From contig NZ_FNNN01000035.1 of the NCBI RefSeq assembly GCF_900106755.1, positions 1 to 41,995 on the forward strand: a stretch of DNA of 41,995 nucleotides, given 5' to 3'. Numbering within the stretch: the stretch's first letter is position 1; each line of letters opens with the position of its first letter. The notes under the pieces were generated by a model. That model made no database searches and was not told the DNA's origin. It was given only the letters and a program-made list of their open reading frames with translations. Source of the DNA: Bacteroides faecis MAJ27. Lineage in GTDB: Bacteria > Bacteroidota > Bacteroidia > Bacteroidales > Bacteroidaceae. Made by a program: the position numbers and the translations under genes. Below, in pieces: positions 24,405 to 32,503 of the stretch.

Positions 24405-25070
24405 ATGAAGAATAAATTTATCATGTTTTTTACTTATTCATTGTTTTTTTCAGTGAATGGCTACTGTCAGTTTAATACGGTATTACAGAAAAAGGATATT
24501 CCTAAAGCGGAACCTGTATTAGCAACGACAGAAAATAAATTGATAGAAGAAAAAGAAAAGGCTGTTGTCGTCAATGATGCTTTGACTACAGAACGACTTG
24601 CATACTGGAAGCAAAGAAGGTATTTATCTTTGCCCATTGATTCAATGGTGATAACTTCCCATTATGGTAAAAGAAAAGACCCATTTACTGGAAAAATAGC
24701 AAATCATAGAGGGATAGACCTTAAAGGCAACAACGACTATGTTTATTCGATAATGCCGGGAATGGTTGTAAAAACAGGAAAAAATAAAGGGTTGGGCAAT
24801 TATGTAGAAGTGCGTCATGGTGATTTTACTTCTATCTATGGGCATTTATACAGTGTGCTTGTAAATGCGAAACAAGCTGTTGAAGCTGGGCAACCAATAG
24901 GCATTAGTGGAAGTACCGGGCGCAGCACAGGAGAACACTTACATTTTCAAATGGAATACAAAGATAAAACTATAGACCCTAAGCCAATTCTTGATTATAT
25001 TAATGAGGTAATCAGAACCGTTAAAGGACAAATTTCACAGCAAATAGATAATGAGTTAAGACGCAAATAA
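24405..25070 (+). CDS. Secreted M23 peptidoglycan endopeptidase
   Basis: A 221-residue protein with a signal peptide (FIMFFTYSLFFSVNGYCQ) and a LytM-type M23 domain at about 75-190. The zinc ligands are visible as NHRGIDLKG (HxxxD) and GEHLHFQM (HxH). It should cut peptide crosslinks in the cell wall, allowing the transfer channel to pass. The start is set at the ATG at 24405, not the earlier TTG, with TATTTTTG at 24370-24377 as a likely -7 box. It diverges from the DUF4099 gene with only 40 bp between the two starts. Confidence 0.88.
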   Translation: MKNKFIMFFTYSLFFSVNGYCQFNTVLQKKDIPKAEPVLATTENKLIEEKEKAVVVNDALTTERLAYWKQRRYLSLPIDSMVITSHYGKRKDPFTGKIANHRGIDLKGNNDYVYSIMPGMVVKTGKNKGLGNYVEVRHGDFTSIYGHLYSVLVNAKQAVEAGQPIGISGSTGRSTGEHLHFQMEYKDKTIDPKPILDYINEVIRTVKGQISQQIDNELRRK

Positions 25071-25075
25071 ATAGA

Positions 25076-25108
25076 AAAAGAGGATTGGAAAAGCCAGTCC
25101 TCTCTTTT
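25076..25108. terminator. Bidirectional terminator between M23 and zeta-like genes
   Basis: AAAAAGAGGATTGG pairs with CCAGTCCTCTCTTTTT around the loop AAAAG (one mismatch on each side), between convergent genes, with A and T tracts for both directions. Confidence 0.8.
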
Positions 25109-25116
25109 TGGAAGAA

Positions 25117-25983
25117 TCAGAAGAAACCTTTTTTTAATCCTTTTTCTTGTCTTTGAACTTTTTCTAGTGAAGATTGAAGTTGTGACAGAGCTTCTTTCAT
25201 TCCTTTTTTTACTTCAGGATTCGTTACGGATTCAATAAGCTCTTTTCCTCTTTGAATGTTAGTGTTAAGTATTTCTTTATTCTTCATCTGTTTTGAACGA
25301 CTTTCATCTATAAAAATAGATGGCATACTTTTGCAACTCCATTCACCATTTACTAGATTGAAATCTTTAATTCTTTCTTTCGCTAAGTAGGTGTGGATAG
25401 AAATCTTATCTACAGCCTTATCACTGTATAATTGATTTGCAGATTTCATTAGTCCATTTACGGCTTTGTTATGTGAATCAATATCGGCTAATCGTCCTTG
25501 TCCTTTACTTAGTACTTCTTCTTGATACCTGTTGTAAAGTCCTAGTTGGGTAAACTCCTTGGGGGCTGCAATAATATATGCTTCAACTCTAAATCCTGCA
25601 TCTTTAAATTTTTGTGCTGTCTTTAAAGGTACATCTGGATTTCTCATAGTTCCTTCTATAATAATATTGCATTTCCGTTTAATGGCTTCTTCTATTAGTC
25701 TTTCTGTAAAAACGCTAGAAAAAATCTGGGTTTCAATGGGGTATTTAATAGGGTCTTTTATTAGTTCCTTATTGGGGTGAAACTGTCTGTAAAGGTCACC
25801 ATTAACAGTGAGAAAATCTAAGTTAGGATGGTCTTTCTTTGCAACATTTATAAGAGTGCTTTTTCCGCAAGCTGGTTGTCCACCTAAGATTATAGCAATA
25901 GGCTTTTGTGATGATATATTGATGTCCTCAAATAAGCCATCTTTTTTTTGTTCAAAGATGGCTTCTACTTCATAGCGTTGCAT
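25117..25983 (-). CDS. Zeta-toxin-like P-loop kinase
   Basis: A 288-residue protein. GGQPACGKSTLI (about 34-45) is the Walker A motif, NGDLYRQFHP carries the substrate-pocket aspartate and IIIEGTMRNP the following conserved segment, all as in zeta toxins that phosphorylate UDP-N-acetylglucosamine. The C-terminal 70 residues form a lysine-rich helical tail that includes SRSKQMKNKEILN. It overlaps the end of the next upstream ORF by 14 bp. No classical epsilon antitoxin is present; the small upstream ORF at 25970 would be the obvious candidate partner. Confidence 0.8.
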   Translation of the reverse strand: MQRYEVEAIFEQKKDGLFEDINISSQKPIAIILGGQPACGKSTLINVAKKDHPNLDFLTVNGDLYRQFHPNKELIKDPIKYPIETQIFSSVFTERLIEEAIKRKCNIIIEGTMRNPDVPLKTAQKFKDAGFRVEAYIIAAPKEFTQLGLYNRYQEEVLSKGQGRLADIDSHNKAVNGLMKSANQLYSDKAVDKISIHTYLAKERIKDFNLVNGEWSCKSMPSIFIDESRSKQMKNKEILNTNIQRGKELIESVTNPEVKKGMKEALSQLQSSLEKVQRQEKGLKKGFF

Positions 25984-26230
25984 AATATGCTTTCAATTTA
26001 GGTGCGTAATAGTTTTGTATCTTATCCATGACTGATAAGCGCACATTTTCAGAAACTTCAAACTGCAACAATCCATTTGCTATTTTTTCTTCTGTGTTGA
26101 GAACAGAAAGTTCTTTTTGCAGTATTTTTTTTCTGTTTTCATCCTTCTCTTCTGATATTTCATCTATCTTCATCATGCGGAGTGTCCCGATAATGTCGAG
26201 CGCAACATCCAAGCTCATTTCTTTATTCAT
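25970..26230 (-). CDS. Small helical protein of a toxin-antitoxin-like operon
   Basis: An 86-residue protein predicted to be helical (SLDVALDIIGTLRMMKIDEI, charged ENRKKILQKELSVLNTEEKI). Proteins like it are found next to DUF3990 and DUF3791 genes in Bacteroidales. It lies 21 bp after the DUF3990 gene and overlaps the kinase gene. It may be an antitoxin for one of its neighbours; the size fits that of the epsilon group but I see no direct sequence evidence. Confidence 0.55.
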   Translation of the reverse strand: MNKEMSLDVALDIIGTLRMMKIDEISEEKDENRKKILQKELSVLNTEEKIANGLLQFEVSENVRLSVMDKIQNYYAPKLKAYYATL

Positions 26231-26251
26231 GGTTCATTATAGTTTTATGAT

Positions 26252-26731
26252 TTATACTTCAATAGATTCTGTGAATTTTAATAATGGAATAACTTTCACT
26301 GTATGAAATGAAAGTTGGTTAAAAAGCTTATGGGTCTTTAGCATTTCAATCGCTGCATCAGCCGTAACAACACCTTGTTCATAAAGCCGGATTGTTGCAT
26401 ATAACTGGTCATTGGCAACGGGTCCCATTATTAAATCATAGCTGTTTTTTCCTTTTCCTCTGCGGTTATTAACTACAAACTCCAGCCACTCTTTTGTAGC
26501 CCCATCAAATCGAAGGACTGAAAACTCTCTATCAAGAATATTATCGGGGACTTCATAAACTGAAACGACCGCTTTTTTACCATGTTCCCGATTTCTTTTG
26601 AGTATTGCCCACTTCTTAGCCTGTTCAAAATTAGTTGTCGTATAGAATCCTTTTCCAAAGTCAGTAGCTTTACGCCCTTTCTGTATATTAGGGGATTTGA
26701 CGGTAACTGTTGAGCCGTGATATAGTTTCAT
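26252..26731 (-). CDS. DUF3990 protein, probable ADP-ribosyltransferase-like toxin
   Basis: A 159-residue protein starting MKLYHGSTVTVKSPNIQKGRKATDFGKGFYTT. The YHGS and GFYTT elements correspond to the NAD-binding residues of ART-fold enzymes, and the family is generally placed among the ADP-ribosyltransferase-like toxins. The target is not known. Its start overlaps the DUF3791 gene by 4 bp. Confidence 0.75.
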   Translation of the reverse strand: MKLYHGSTVTVKSPNIQKGRKATDFGKGFYTTTNFEQAKKWAILKRNREHGKKAVVSVYEVPDNILDREFSVLRFDGATKEWLEFVVNNRRGKGKNSYDLIMGPVANDQLYATIRLYEQGVVTADAAIEMLKTHKLFNQLSFHTVKVIPLLKFTESIEV

Positions 26732-27177
26732 GCCTTTTTATTGATATAAGTTATTATAGTATCTAATATATACTCTGTATCTTGTGTGTGCAGCATTTCA
26801 AAATTTTCATATAGAAATTCAAAAATGCCATGATTGGAAAACAGCAAAAGAGTTTCTTTAGCACTTATATTTTTAGTTTCCCTGTAATTTTCAGCACAAA
26901 ACATTTGAAAAAGCAATATCTTTGGATTGTCCTTTTGTACTTTCTTCTGTTCTGTTTTCTCTTTTTCTAATGCTTCATAAAGTGATAATGTACTTGAATA
27001 CCACAGTTTTGTATTCTCGTCCAATAATGCCTTGTACAAATTGGAAGAATATATATAGTATAACGCATCTTCTAAAGGTAGCGTTTTTCTTTTCATGACT
27101 GTATCAACCAATTCTCTCATAACAAATGGGAGCATAGCCGAACCAAGTTCATTTTGATATGTTTGATTAGTTTCCAT
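26728..27177 (-). CDS. DUF3791 protein, probable antitoxin partner of DUF3990
   Basis: A 149-residue protein in two parts. The N-terminal half (FVMRELVDTVMKRKTLPLEDALYYIYSS) and the C-terminal half (ISAKETLLLFSNHGIFEFLYENFEMLHTQ) both look like DUF3791 segments. DUF3791 and DUF3990 genes are very often adjacent in Bacteroidales and are read as a toxin-antitoxin pair. A -7 box TATCTTTG (complement of 27226-27233) lies upstream on the same strand. Confidence 0.7.
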   Translation of the reverse strand: METNQTYQNELGSAMLPFVMRELVDTVMKRKTLPLEDALYYIYSSNLYKALLDENTKLWYSSTLSLYEALEKEKTEQKKVQKDNPKILLFQMFCAENYRETKNISAKETLLLFSNHGIFEFLYENFEMLHTQDTEYILDTIITYINKKA

Positions 27178-27248
27178 AACTATTTATTTTCTAATTTTAT
27201 ATAGCTATCTTGCTGATGTCTTTAGCAAAGATAGAGAAAAAACAATCA

Positions 27249-27518
27249 TCATAGACCTATTGTATTGATTAGTTTGTAAATAGGTTCTTTGTATTTCTTT
27301 AGATTTTTAATTTGTATAACATACTTATTGATTCCTAACTCATTAAAGATTTCTGCGTACATTTTTATTATGGATTTTCTGTAGTAGATGGTTAATCCTA
27401 CTATTGCAATGCAAATAAAAATCAAATAGACTAGTTCACTATACGCATAGATTGCTAATACAAAAATTCCACCCATAGCCCATAAAAAGCTACTTAAAAG
27501 AAATCTTAAGATATTCAT
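27249..27518 (-). CDS. Small membrane protein expressed from the duplicated ardC promoter
   Basis: An 89-residue protein with a hydrophobic N-terminal half (two membrane helices, about 3-24 and 26-45) and a basic C-terminal half ending KNLKKYKEPIYKLINTIGL. No family is recognised. Its promoter, leader and ATG lie within a 144 bp repeat that also precedes the antirestriction gene at 40494, so it is likely expressed at the same time, probably early after entry into a recipient. An exclusion or defence-evasion function would fit but is inference. Confidence 0.6.
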   Translation of the reverse strand: MNILRFLLSSFLWAMGGIFVLAIYAYSELVYLIFICIAIVGLTIYYRKSIIKMYAEIFNELGINKYVIQIKNLKKYKEPIYKLINTIGL

Positions 27519-27657
27519 GATTTTGTTTGCTGTTCTTTATACTGGCAGCCAAACCAGCTTTAAAAGTTTATTTATCTCTTTATTTTCAATACTCAAAGAT
27601 AGTAATTTTCTATAAATGTCGCAAATAATAGGACAATTATTTTTGTTAAAAATGGTT
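27514..27657 (-). repeat. 144 bp inverted repeat with promoter, left copy
   Basis: Read on the - strand, this carries TTTG (complement of 27622-27625), a 20 bp spacer and TATCTTTG (complement of 27594-27601), an ideal Bacteroides promoter, followed by a leader of about 75 bases with a CTGG...CCAG hairpin and the ATG. The sequence recurs inverted at 40355-40498 with about four differences. Beyond it, homology fades but resumes at a TTTTCCCTAAAG motif in both places. Confidence 0.9.
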
Positions 27658-27684
27658 TTAGGTTTATAGACTGCCGAAGTTTTA

Positions 27685-27935
27685 TTTTTCCCTAAAGTTT
27701 TTGGTATCATAATAATGTTCTCTTATCGTCCATGCCGGGCAGAACCCGGAAAAGTACGGTATCAAATACCTTCCCGGTTTCTCTCCAGTGCAGGCAGAAA
27801 AGGTATCAATTAGATGCAATCCTTTTGCTGATGGGCGATAGTTCCTGAATGGTGTCGGTATCGTTTCTTTTATGATGCAGCCGTTTTTCTGTATTCAGAT
27901 ATAGAGAGAAACGACACAAAGAACTTTAGGGAAAA
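27685..27935 (-). repeat. Family A dispersed repeat, copy A4 (complete, 251 bp)
   Basis: Terminal inverted repeats TTTTCCCTAAAG (27686-27697) and CTTTAGGGAAAA (27924-27935) bound the element. GGTATCA occurs at 27703, 27758 and 27802, with GGTATCG at 27857: spacing 55, 44, 55. It is inverted relative to A2 and has the same length. The 119 bp between it and B2 is AT-rich with a conserved start (GAAGATTC, GTGTTGCTCTTTCTGG) that is also found at 10771. No gene lies between 27518 and 28296. Confidence 0.93.
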
Positions 27936-28054
27936 GAAGATTCTTCGTGTTGCTCTTTCTGGAAGTGGAGTATATTAATCATATATTATATGTTTATAGG
28001 TTCATATATTATATATTCATATATTATTTATATATAGTGTTTTCTCTTTGTTCT

Positions 28055-28233
28055 TTTTCCCTAATGTTTTATGGTATCAATTTTTTGTGTCCGGCTTCCG
28101 GCAGCTTTTTGTATTTGGTATCAAAAGGTCGTTCTGCAGGGTGTGCCAGGAATGATAATTCGGTATCATTTCATCATGCCATGTTTGCCCATCAGTGCCG
28201 GAACTCCGAAAAGTACGGTATCAATTTCTTTCC
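28055..28233 (+). repeat. Family B dispersed repeat, copy B2
   Basis: It begins TTTTCCCTAATG and has GGTATCA at 28073, 28117, 28162 and 28217 (spacing 44, 45, 55). It also contains the near-palindrome CCGGCTTCCGG. It is nearly identical to inverted copy B3 at the window end and ends next to the tra-operon terminator. Confidence 0.92.
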
Positions 28234-28242
28234 AGACTATAA

Positions 28243-28278
28243 AACAAAGACCGAGAGTTTTACCTCCCGGTCTTTGTT
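28243..28278 (-). terminator. Terminator of the tra operon
   Basis: AACAAAGACCG (28243-28253) pairs perfectly with CGGTCTTTGTT (28268-28278). On the - strand it is followed by TTTTAT. It lies 17 bp after the last tra-operon gene. Confidence 0.85.
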
Positions 28279-28295
28279 AATAGAAATCTCTCTTT

Positions 28296-28937
28296 TTAAT
28301 ATTCATCATTTGTGATAAATATTTCTACTCTCCTATTTTTAGCACGTCCAGCTTCACTTGTATTGTCTGCAATGGGTTCGCTATATCCTTTTCCATCTTC
28401 TGTTATGTTGTTTGTTTCTATACCAGCGGTTCTAAGGTAATTTCCTACTGCTGCTGCTCTATTTTTAGAAAGTATGATATTGTATTGTTTTTCTCCTATA
28501 TTGTCAGTATGCCCAATTATTTTAATCTTAGTATTGGGTATTTCACTAATGATATTACATAAGTCAGAAAGCATTTTTTGAGCTTCTTCATTTAATTCAT
28601 ATGAATCAAATTTGAATAGGATTTCACTTTGAGCTGTTGCTTTAAACTGTTCTTTTCCATTTTTATCTTTATAGCTGGAGATTGATAAGCCATCAATAGC
28701 TTTTAGTTTATTTCTTCTAGCTTCTATCTTTTCTTGGATAGCTTTATCTCTTTCCTCTTTAACTAATTTTGCACTTCCACCAACTATTGAAGCGGTTGAA
28801 TAGTTACTATTATTTTCTATCATGTCTTTTTCTTTGTCGCTTAGTTCAGCGTTACTGAAAGTTATCATATGCGTTGAAGTACATGCGGTAAAAAATGTAA
28901 CAACGAAGGCTGCTAGTATAATTATTTTCTTTTTCAT
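28296..28937 (-). CDS. OmpA-family lipoprotein of the tra operon
   Basis: A 213-residue protein with lipobox FFTAC (Cys19). The C-terminal 110 residues are an OmpA-like peptidoglycan-binding domain: EILFKFDSYELNEEAQKML, IKIIGHTDNIG and NRAAAVGNYL...GRAKNRRVEIFI. It would tie the outer-membrane part of the transfer channel to the cell wall. Last gene of the operon; 2 bp from the preceding gene. Confidence 0.88.
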   Translation of the reverse strand: MKKKIIILAAFVVTFFTACTSTHMITFSNAELSDKEKDMIENNSNYSTASIVGGSAKLVKEERDKAIQEKIEARRNKLKAIDGLSISSYKDKNGKEQFKATAQSEILFKFDSYELNEEAQKMLSDLCNIISEIPNTKIKIIGHTDNIGEKQYNIILSKNRAAAVGNYLRTAGIETNNITEDGKGYSEPIADNTSEAGRAKNRRVEIFITNDEY

Positions 28938-28939
28938 GA

Positions 28940-29599
28940 TTATCTTATTGCTATAATAGGTCTGATTTTAAATGAATTTCTTTTGCTTGTACTGGTTGCT
29001 CTTCCTTTTGTTAATGAAGAAATTAGTGCAAACACTTTAGGAGTATCTTTTCCTGCTCCATCTTCTGTAGAACTCCAGTACCAACCATCAAAGTGCGTTC
29101 CTCCAATGATTGAGAAAGAAGAATATACCTTTTCAAGATTATTAGAGATTGCTTTGTTTTGTGCGATAGAGCCAATAAACCAACCTGTAACACCTTTTGG
29201 TGCGTATTCTATAGCTTTTTGAGCTGCTGGATAAGCTAAACTATCTTTTATAGCAAAGTTCATTATTGCGGCAGTATTAGCTGCTCCATCAAAGCTGTTT
29301 TCATCTTCCGAAACATTAGCTATATCCTCGTCTGTATCTATTAAAGGATTTTCTTCTAAATCTTCTAATGAAACGGCATAAGCGGTTTCTTTTATATCAG
29401 GATTATTCCCATCATTACACCAAAATACAACTCCAATGGCTTCTTTTTCATTGGGTGAAAAAAGTGAGGGATGCACTATACTTCCATCACTACATAAGAT
29501 ACTACCCGGCTGTAATGATGTGTCTATAATATCTTCGTGTTTTGTACATGATGATATTACCCCTATAATGGATAATAGAATTATATATATTTTTTTCAT
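28940..29599 (-). CDS. Lipoprotein with a DUF1566/Fib_succ_major-like domain
   Basis: A 219-residue protein with lipobox VISSC (Cys18). The C-terminal end HFDGWYWSSTEDGAG...NSFKIRPIIAI is the typical close of DUF1566/Fib_succ_major domains, which resemble C-type lectin folds and occur in surface proteins. The middle is acidic (LIDTDEDIANVSEDENS). It may be a surface part of the transfer apparatus, perhaps for recipient contact. Confidence 0.7.
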   Translation of the reverse strand: MKKIYIILLSIIGVISSCTKHEDIIDTSLQPGSILCSDGSIVHPSLFSPNEKEAIGVVFWCNDGNNPDIKETAYAVSLEDLEENPLIDTDEDIANVSEDENSFDGAANTAAIMNFAIKDSLAYPAAQKAIEYAPKGVTGWFIGSIAQNKAISNNLEKVYSSFSIIGGTHFDGWYWSSTEDGAGKDTPKVFALISSLTKGRATSTSKRNSFKIRPIIAIR

Positions 29600-29601
29600 A
29601 C

Positions 29602-30105
29602 TTAATTATTTATTGGAAATTTGACACCTACTAATAATCCATTTCGGAAATGGTCACGTGTCCAAAAGACAAAATCATTTTTTTGCATTACAAAGACTTG
29701 CATTCCATTTCTAAATGAATAGCTATATTCTAAACCTATATCAATGGAAGCCTGAAACCCTTTTCTGTTAGCTCCTAAATCTGCTCCAAACCGCCATCTT
29801 AAATTACTGTTTTTGCCTCGTGAGATTGTAGGTTTATATGCTGCACCTATGCCGAATGTTTTATAGCTCCAGAAACTATCAGAGCATACCTTATTACATA
29901 CCGGGCATTTATCATATGCTGTAGCTAAATCAATATATAGTTCATAAGCATTGTGATATTTACCTTCAAACTCCAGCCCTACAACTGCATTGACGGTATT
30001 TTTCCATTGCCAACCTCCTGAAATATTAAAAAACTTATCACCATCACCAGCCATTGACTTTAGGGAAAAAAATAAGGTGATAACAAGAAATGCTATTCTT
30101 TTCAT
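29602..30105 (-). CDS. traO: TraO-like outer-membrane conjugation protein
   Basis: A 167-residue protein with signal peptide MKRIAFLVITLFFSLKSMAG and a predicted beta-barrel-like mature part with the conserved CPVCNKVC cluster (about 72-79). The C-terminal segment LLVGVKFPI fits a last barrel strand. Length, motif and position after TraN fit TraO of CTnDOT-type elements. The bases coding FFSLK contain the TTTTCCCTAAAG motif of the A repeats. Confidence 0.8.
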   Translation of the reverse strand: MKRIAFLVITLFFSLKSMAGDGDKFFNISGGWQWKNTVNAVVGLEFEGKYHNAYELYIDLATAYDKCPVCNKVCSDSFWSYKTFGIGAAYKPTISRGKNSNLRWRFGADLGANRKGFQASIDIGLEYSYSFRNGMQVFVMQKNDFVFWTRDHFRNGLLVGVKFPINN

Positions 30106-30117
30106 AATCGTAAAATT

Positions 30118-30957
30118 TTATTCAGTAAAAGCATCTGCATGAAGAATGTCTGCATAATCAATTCTTAATGTTATAGTACGTCCTGAAATCTGTTTTTCAG
30201 ATATTTCTATGGTAAGAACTTTTTCGTCTGGGAAAGTAAATTTTTCAAAGACAAAAATATTTCGATAGTTCTTCTTGAAAACAAGATTCTTATTAACTTG
30301 CATCAATGGAAGTATTTCTATAGATTGAAAATTAGTAGCCTTTGTTTGTTTTTTATCTTCTATTTTGAAGCGTATTTGGTCTATATCATATCGTATTTTT
30401 GTTTTATTAATCATAGAAATATCAATAAAGAAATACTTATCTAATGTGTAGATATTGTTTAGTACAATTTTCATTAGGTTACTTTTACTGGAAACATCAT
30501 AGAATTTATTTTTTGAAATAAACATTCTATGTGCGTAATCATACATTTGTGCTTTGGTTAAGTTCACTTCTGGATTCATATAGCTACGTAAATCAGCATA
30601 AGGGATATTAAAGCGAGTGTATGCTTTTGCTAAATCGCTACTATATACTAGCATATATTGTACGAAAAATCTTTCTGTAACAATGGTGATAACTCCACTA
30701 GCTCCTTCTTTTGTGGGCTTTATTCTAAGAGAGTTACCAGTAGGAATATCGCCAACAATATCATTGACTGATATATCAACATATTTTATATCTTCCATAG
30801 CTATAAAATGCGTTGAAACATCTTTGTTGACGTATATAACCTTTAGTTCTTCTGGGTTTTCACCTGCAAGCTCGATGTTTTCTCCAATAGGGGTGTTCTG
30901 TGCATTTCCTGTAATAACAGAAACCATTGTGCATAATGCAATAAAAATCTTTCTCAT
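30118..30957 (-). CDS. traN: TraN-like (VirB9-type) conjugation protein
   Basis: A 279-residue secreted protein with signal MRKIFIALCTMVSVITGNAQ. The conserved start STHFIAMEDIKYVDISVNDIVGDIP (about 48-72) and the long all-beta mature part match TraN of Bacteroidetes conjugative elements, the VirB9-like outer-membrane core subunit. It ends 12 bp before traO and follows traM by 1 bp. Confidence 0.85.
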   Translation of the reverse strand: MRKIFIALCTMVSVITGNAQNTPIGENIELAGENPEELKVIYVNKDVSTHFIAMEDIKYVDISVNDIVGDIPTGNSLRIKPTKEGASGVITIVTERFFVQYMLVYSSDLAKAYTRFNIPYADLRSYMNPEVNLTKAQMYDYAHRMFISKNKFYDVSSKSNLMKIVLNNIYTLDKYFFIDISMINKTKIRYDIDQIRFKIEDKKQTKATNFQSIEILPLMQVNKNLVFKKNYRNIFVFEKFTFPDEKVLTIEISEKQISGRTITLRIDYADILHADAFTE

Positions 30958-30958
30958 A

Positions 30959-32068
30959 TTATTGTTCTTTATCTTTGTTGTTTACTAAAAAAACTTGTGT
31001 GTTATATTTTAATTTGGCTTTGTTTTTTTTGATGTTTTTGGAAAGAGCTTGGGTTGTACTACGGTAAGCATCTTGTAAAGCACCTAAAGCGAATTGTTCT
31101 ACTCCTTCTGATTGGCTGTTCATTTGTATAGTTTGGCTTCCTATTTGCGCTCCAACATCTTTACTCAAATCTCTAAAAGCTGATGAAGGAACAAAGAAAC
31201 CTTCTTGTCCGTCATTATCATATACAGATAAATCTACTTTCATTTGTCTGCCATCAACCATTATAGAGGAAATATTAATGTGTACTCTTTGAGCTTTAAA
31301 GCCAGATACATTCCCATATAGGTAAGTGCCTTTAGTTAAAAGAGCGTCATTAATCATTATATCATCTAGAAGCCGTATGCGTACTCGGCTACCATCTGTT
31401 ACTTTTAAAGTTTCATCTAATATAGCTGTGATTAGTGAAGTTTTTTGTTCTTTCCCTACAGTATTAAAATATACTTCTGCGGGATTTTTCGCTTTTACAA
31501 CTTCTATAGCCTTTTCTTTTGGCTTTTCATCTTGTTTTTTTTGAGGTGTTCTAGGACGTGGATTTTGTAATGAATCTATATAAGCCATTTGCATTTTAAA
31601 AAGCTCCATTTCTTCTTGCATCTTGGATTTTTCAGGAGCTTTCCTAGTTTCTGTTTGACTTGATTCATCTATAGTAGGAAATCCTTTTATTTGTTGTTCC
31701 AATTCCTTTTCTCGGATTCTAGAAGCTTGATTTAAACTGTCAATTTGCCTTATTTCATCATTGGAGTAAAGAGAACCAGAACTTTCAATTTCGCTAACTT
31801 CTTCTTCTTTATCTATGGTTTGTATTGATGAATAATCAGAAGATTTATTGAAAGCTCCTTTGAGTGATTCAAATTTACTTTTTATCTCTCTTTTTTCTAA
31901 ATTAGCATCAGGAATATCAAGATTTAATTCTTCCGTTTCTACTAATGTAGTTTCTTCTGCTGGGGCAGAGTTTATCATATCCTTAACTAGCCATCCTATC
32001 CCTAGAATAAAAGGTAGGATGAGTATCGGAATGATGTACTTAGGCTTTTTAATATCAATCTGTTTCAT
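30959..32068 (-). CDS. traM: TraM-like (VirB10-type) conjugation protein
   Basis: A 369-residue protein with one membrane helix near the N-terminus (about 12-30), a long charged periplasmic linker (about 40-190) and a C-terminal beta domain (RVRIRLLDDIMINDALLTKGTYLYGNVSGF..QRVHI) as in VirB10/TraM. It bridges inner and outer membranes in the channel. Confidence 0.87.
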   Translation of the reverse strand: MKQIDIKKPKYIIPILILPFILGIGWLVKDMINSAPAEETTLVETEELNLDIPDANLEKREIKSKFESLKGAFNKSSDYSSIQTIDKEEEVSEIESSGSLYSNDEIRQIDSLNQASRIREKELEQQIKGFPTIDESSQTETRKAPEKSKMQEEMELFKMQMAYIDSLQNPRPRTPQKKQDEKPKEKAIEVVKAKNPAEVYFNTVGKEQKTSLITAILDETLKVTDGSRVRIRLLDDIMINDALLTKGTYLYGNVSGFKAQRVHINISSIMVDGRQMKVDLSVYDNDGQEGFFVPSSAFRDLSKDVGAQIGSQTIQMNSQSEGVEQFALGALQDAYRSTTQALSKNIKKNKAKLKYNTQVFLVNNKDKEQ

Positions 32069-32071
32069 ACG

Positions 32072-32503
32072 CTATTTATTTAATTTATTGTATAAATTTT
32101 TTATTCGTATAGTGTCTTCTGGAGTTAATTTCCCATTTTTTCTTAGCTCATTAATTTCATTTTGCATTTTAATCACTTCTAACAAGTCGTGAACTCCTAC
32201 TTGTTTTTTTTGTAGGGTACTATCAATGTTAATTTGTACTTTGCTTTTTTCTTCGTTGAAAACTTGCATTGGCTTTCTTTCTGGACGCATTACTAATGAT
32301 AGAATTGTGACGAAAGAAAGGAATGAAATCGTAATTCCAAACATAGCTTTACGGTGTATATCAGCCCACGCCAATAAGCGTTCACAAGCGTTATTAACTC
32401 CGAACTTTTGAAATATTTTAGTAAGAAGAACAACTGTAGCTTGCTCGGCTTTAGTCTTGATACTTTCTTTTCTATCATTCTTTTTATGTTTAAACAGTTT
32501 CAT
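32072..32503 (-). CDS. traL: TraL-like conjugation protein
   Basis: A 143-residue protein with a basic N-terminus, one membrane helix (about 54-72) and a charged helical C-terminus. Size, topology and place between TraK and TraM fit TraL (DUF3989) of the CTnDOT type. Its start overlaps the traK stop by 1 bp. Confidence 0.7.
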   Translation of the reverse strand: MKLFKHKKNDRKESIKTKAEQATVVLLTKIFQKFGVNNACERLLAWADIHRKAMFGITISFLSFVTILSLVMRPERKPMQVFNEEKSKVQINIDSTLQKKQVGVHDLLEVIKMQNEINELRKNGKLTPEDTIRIKNLYNKLNK

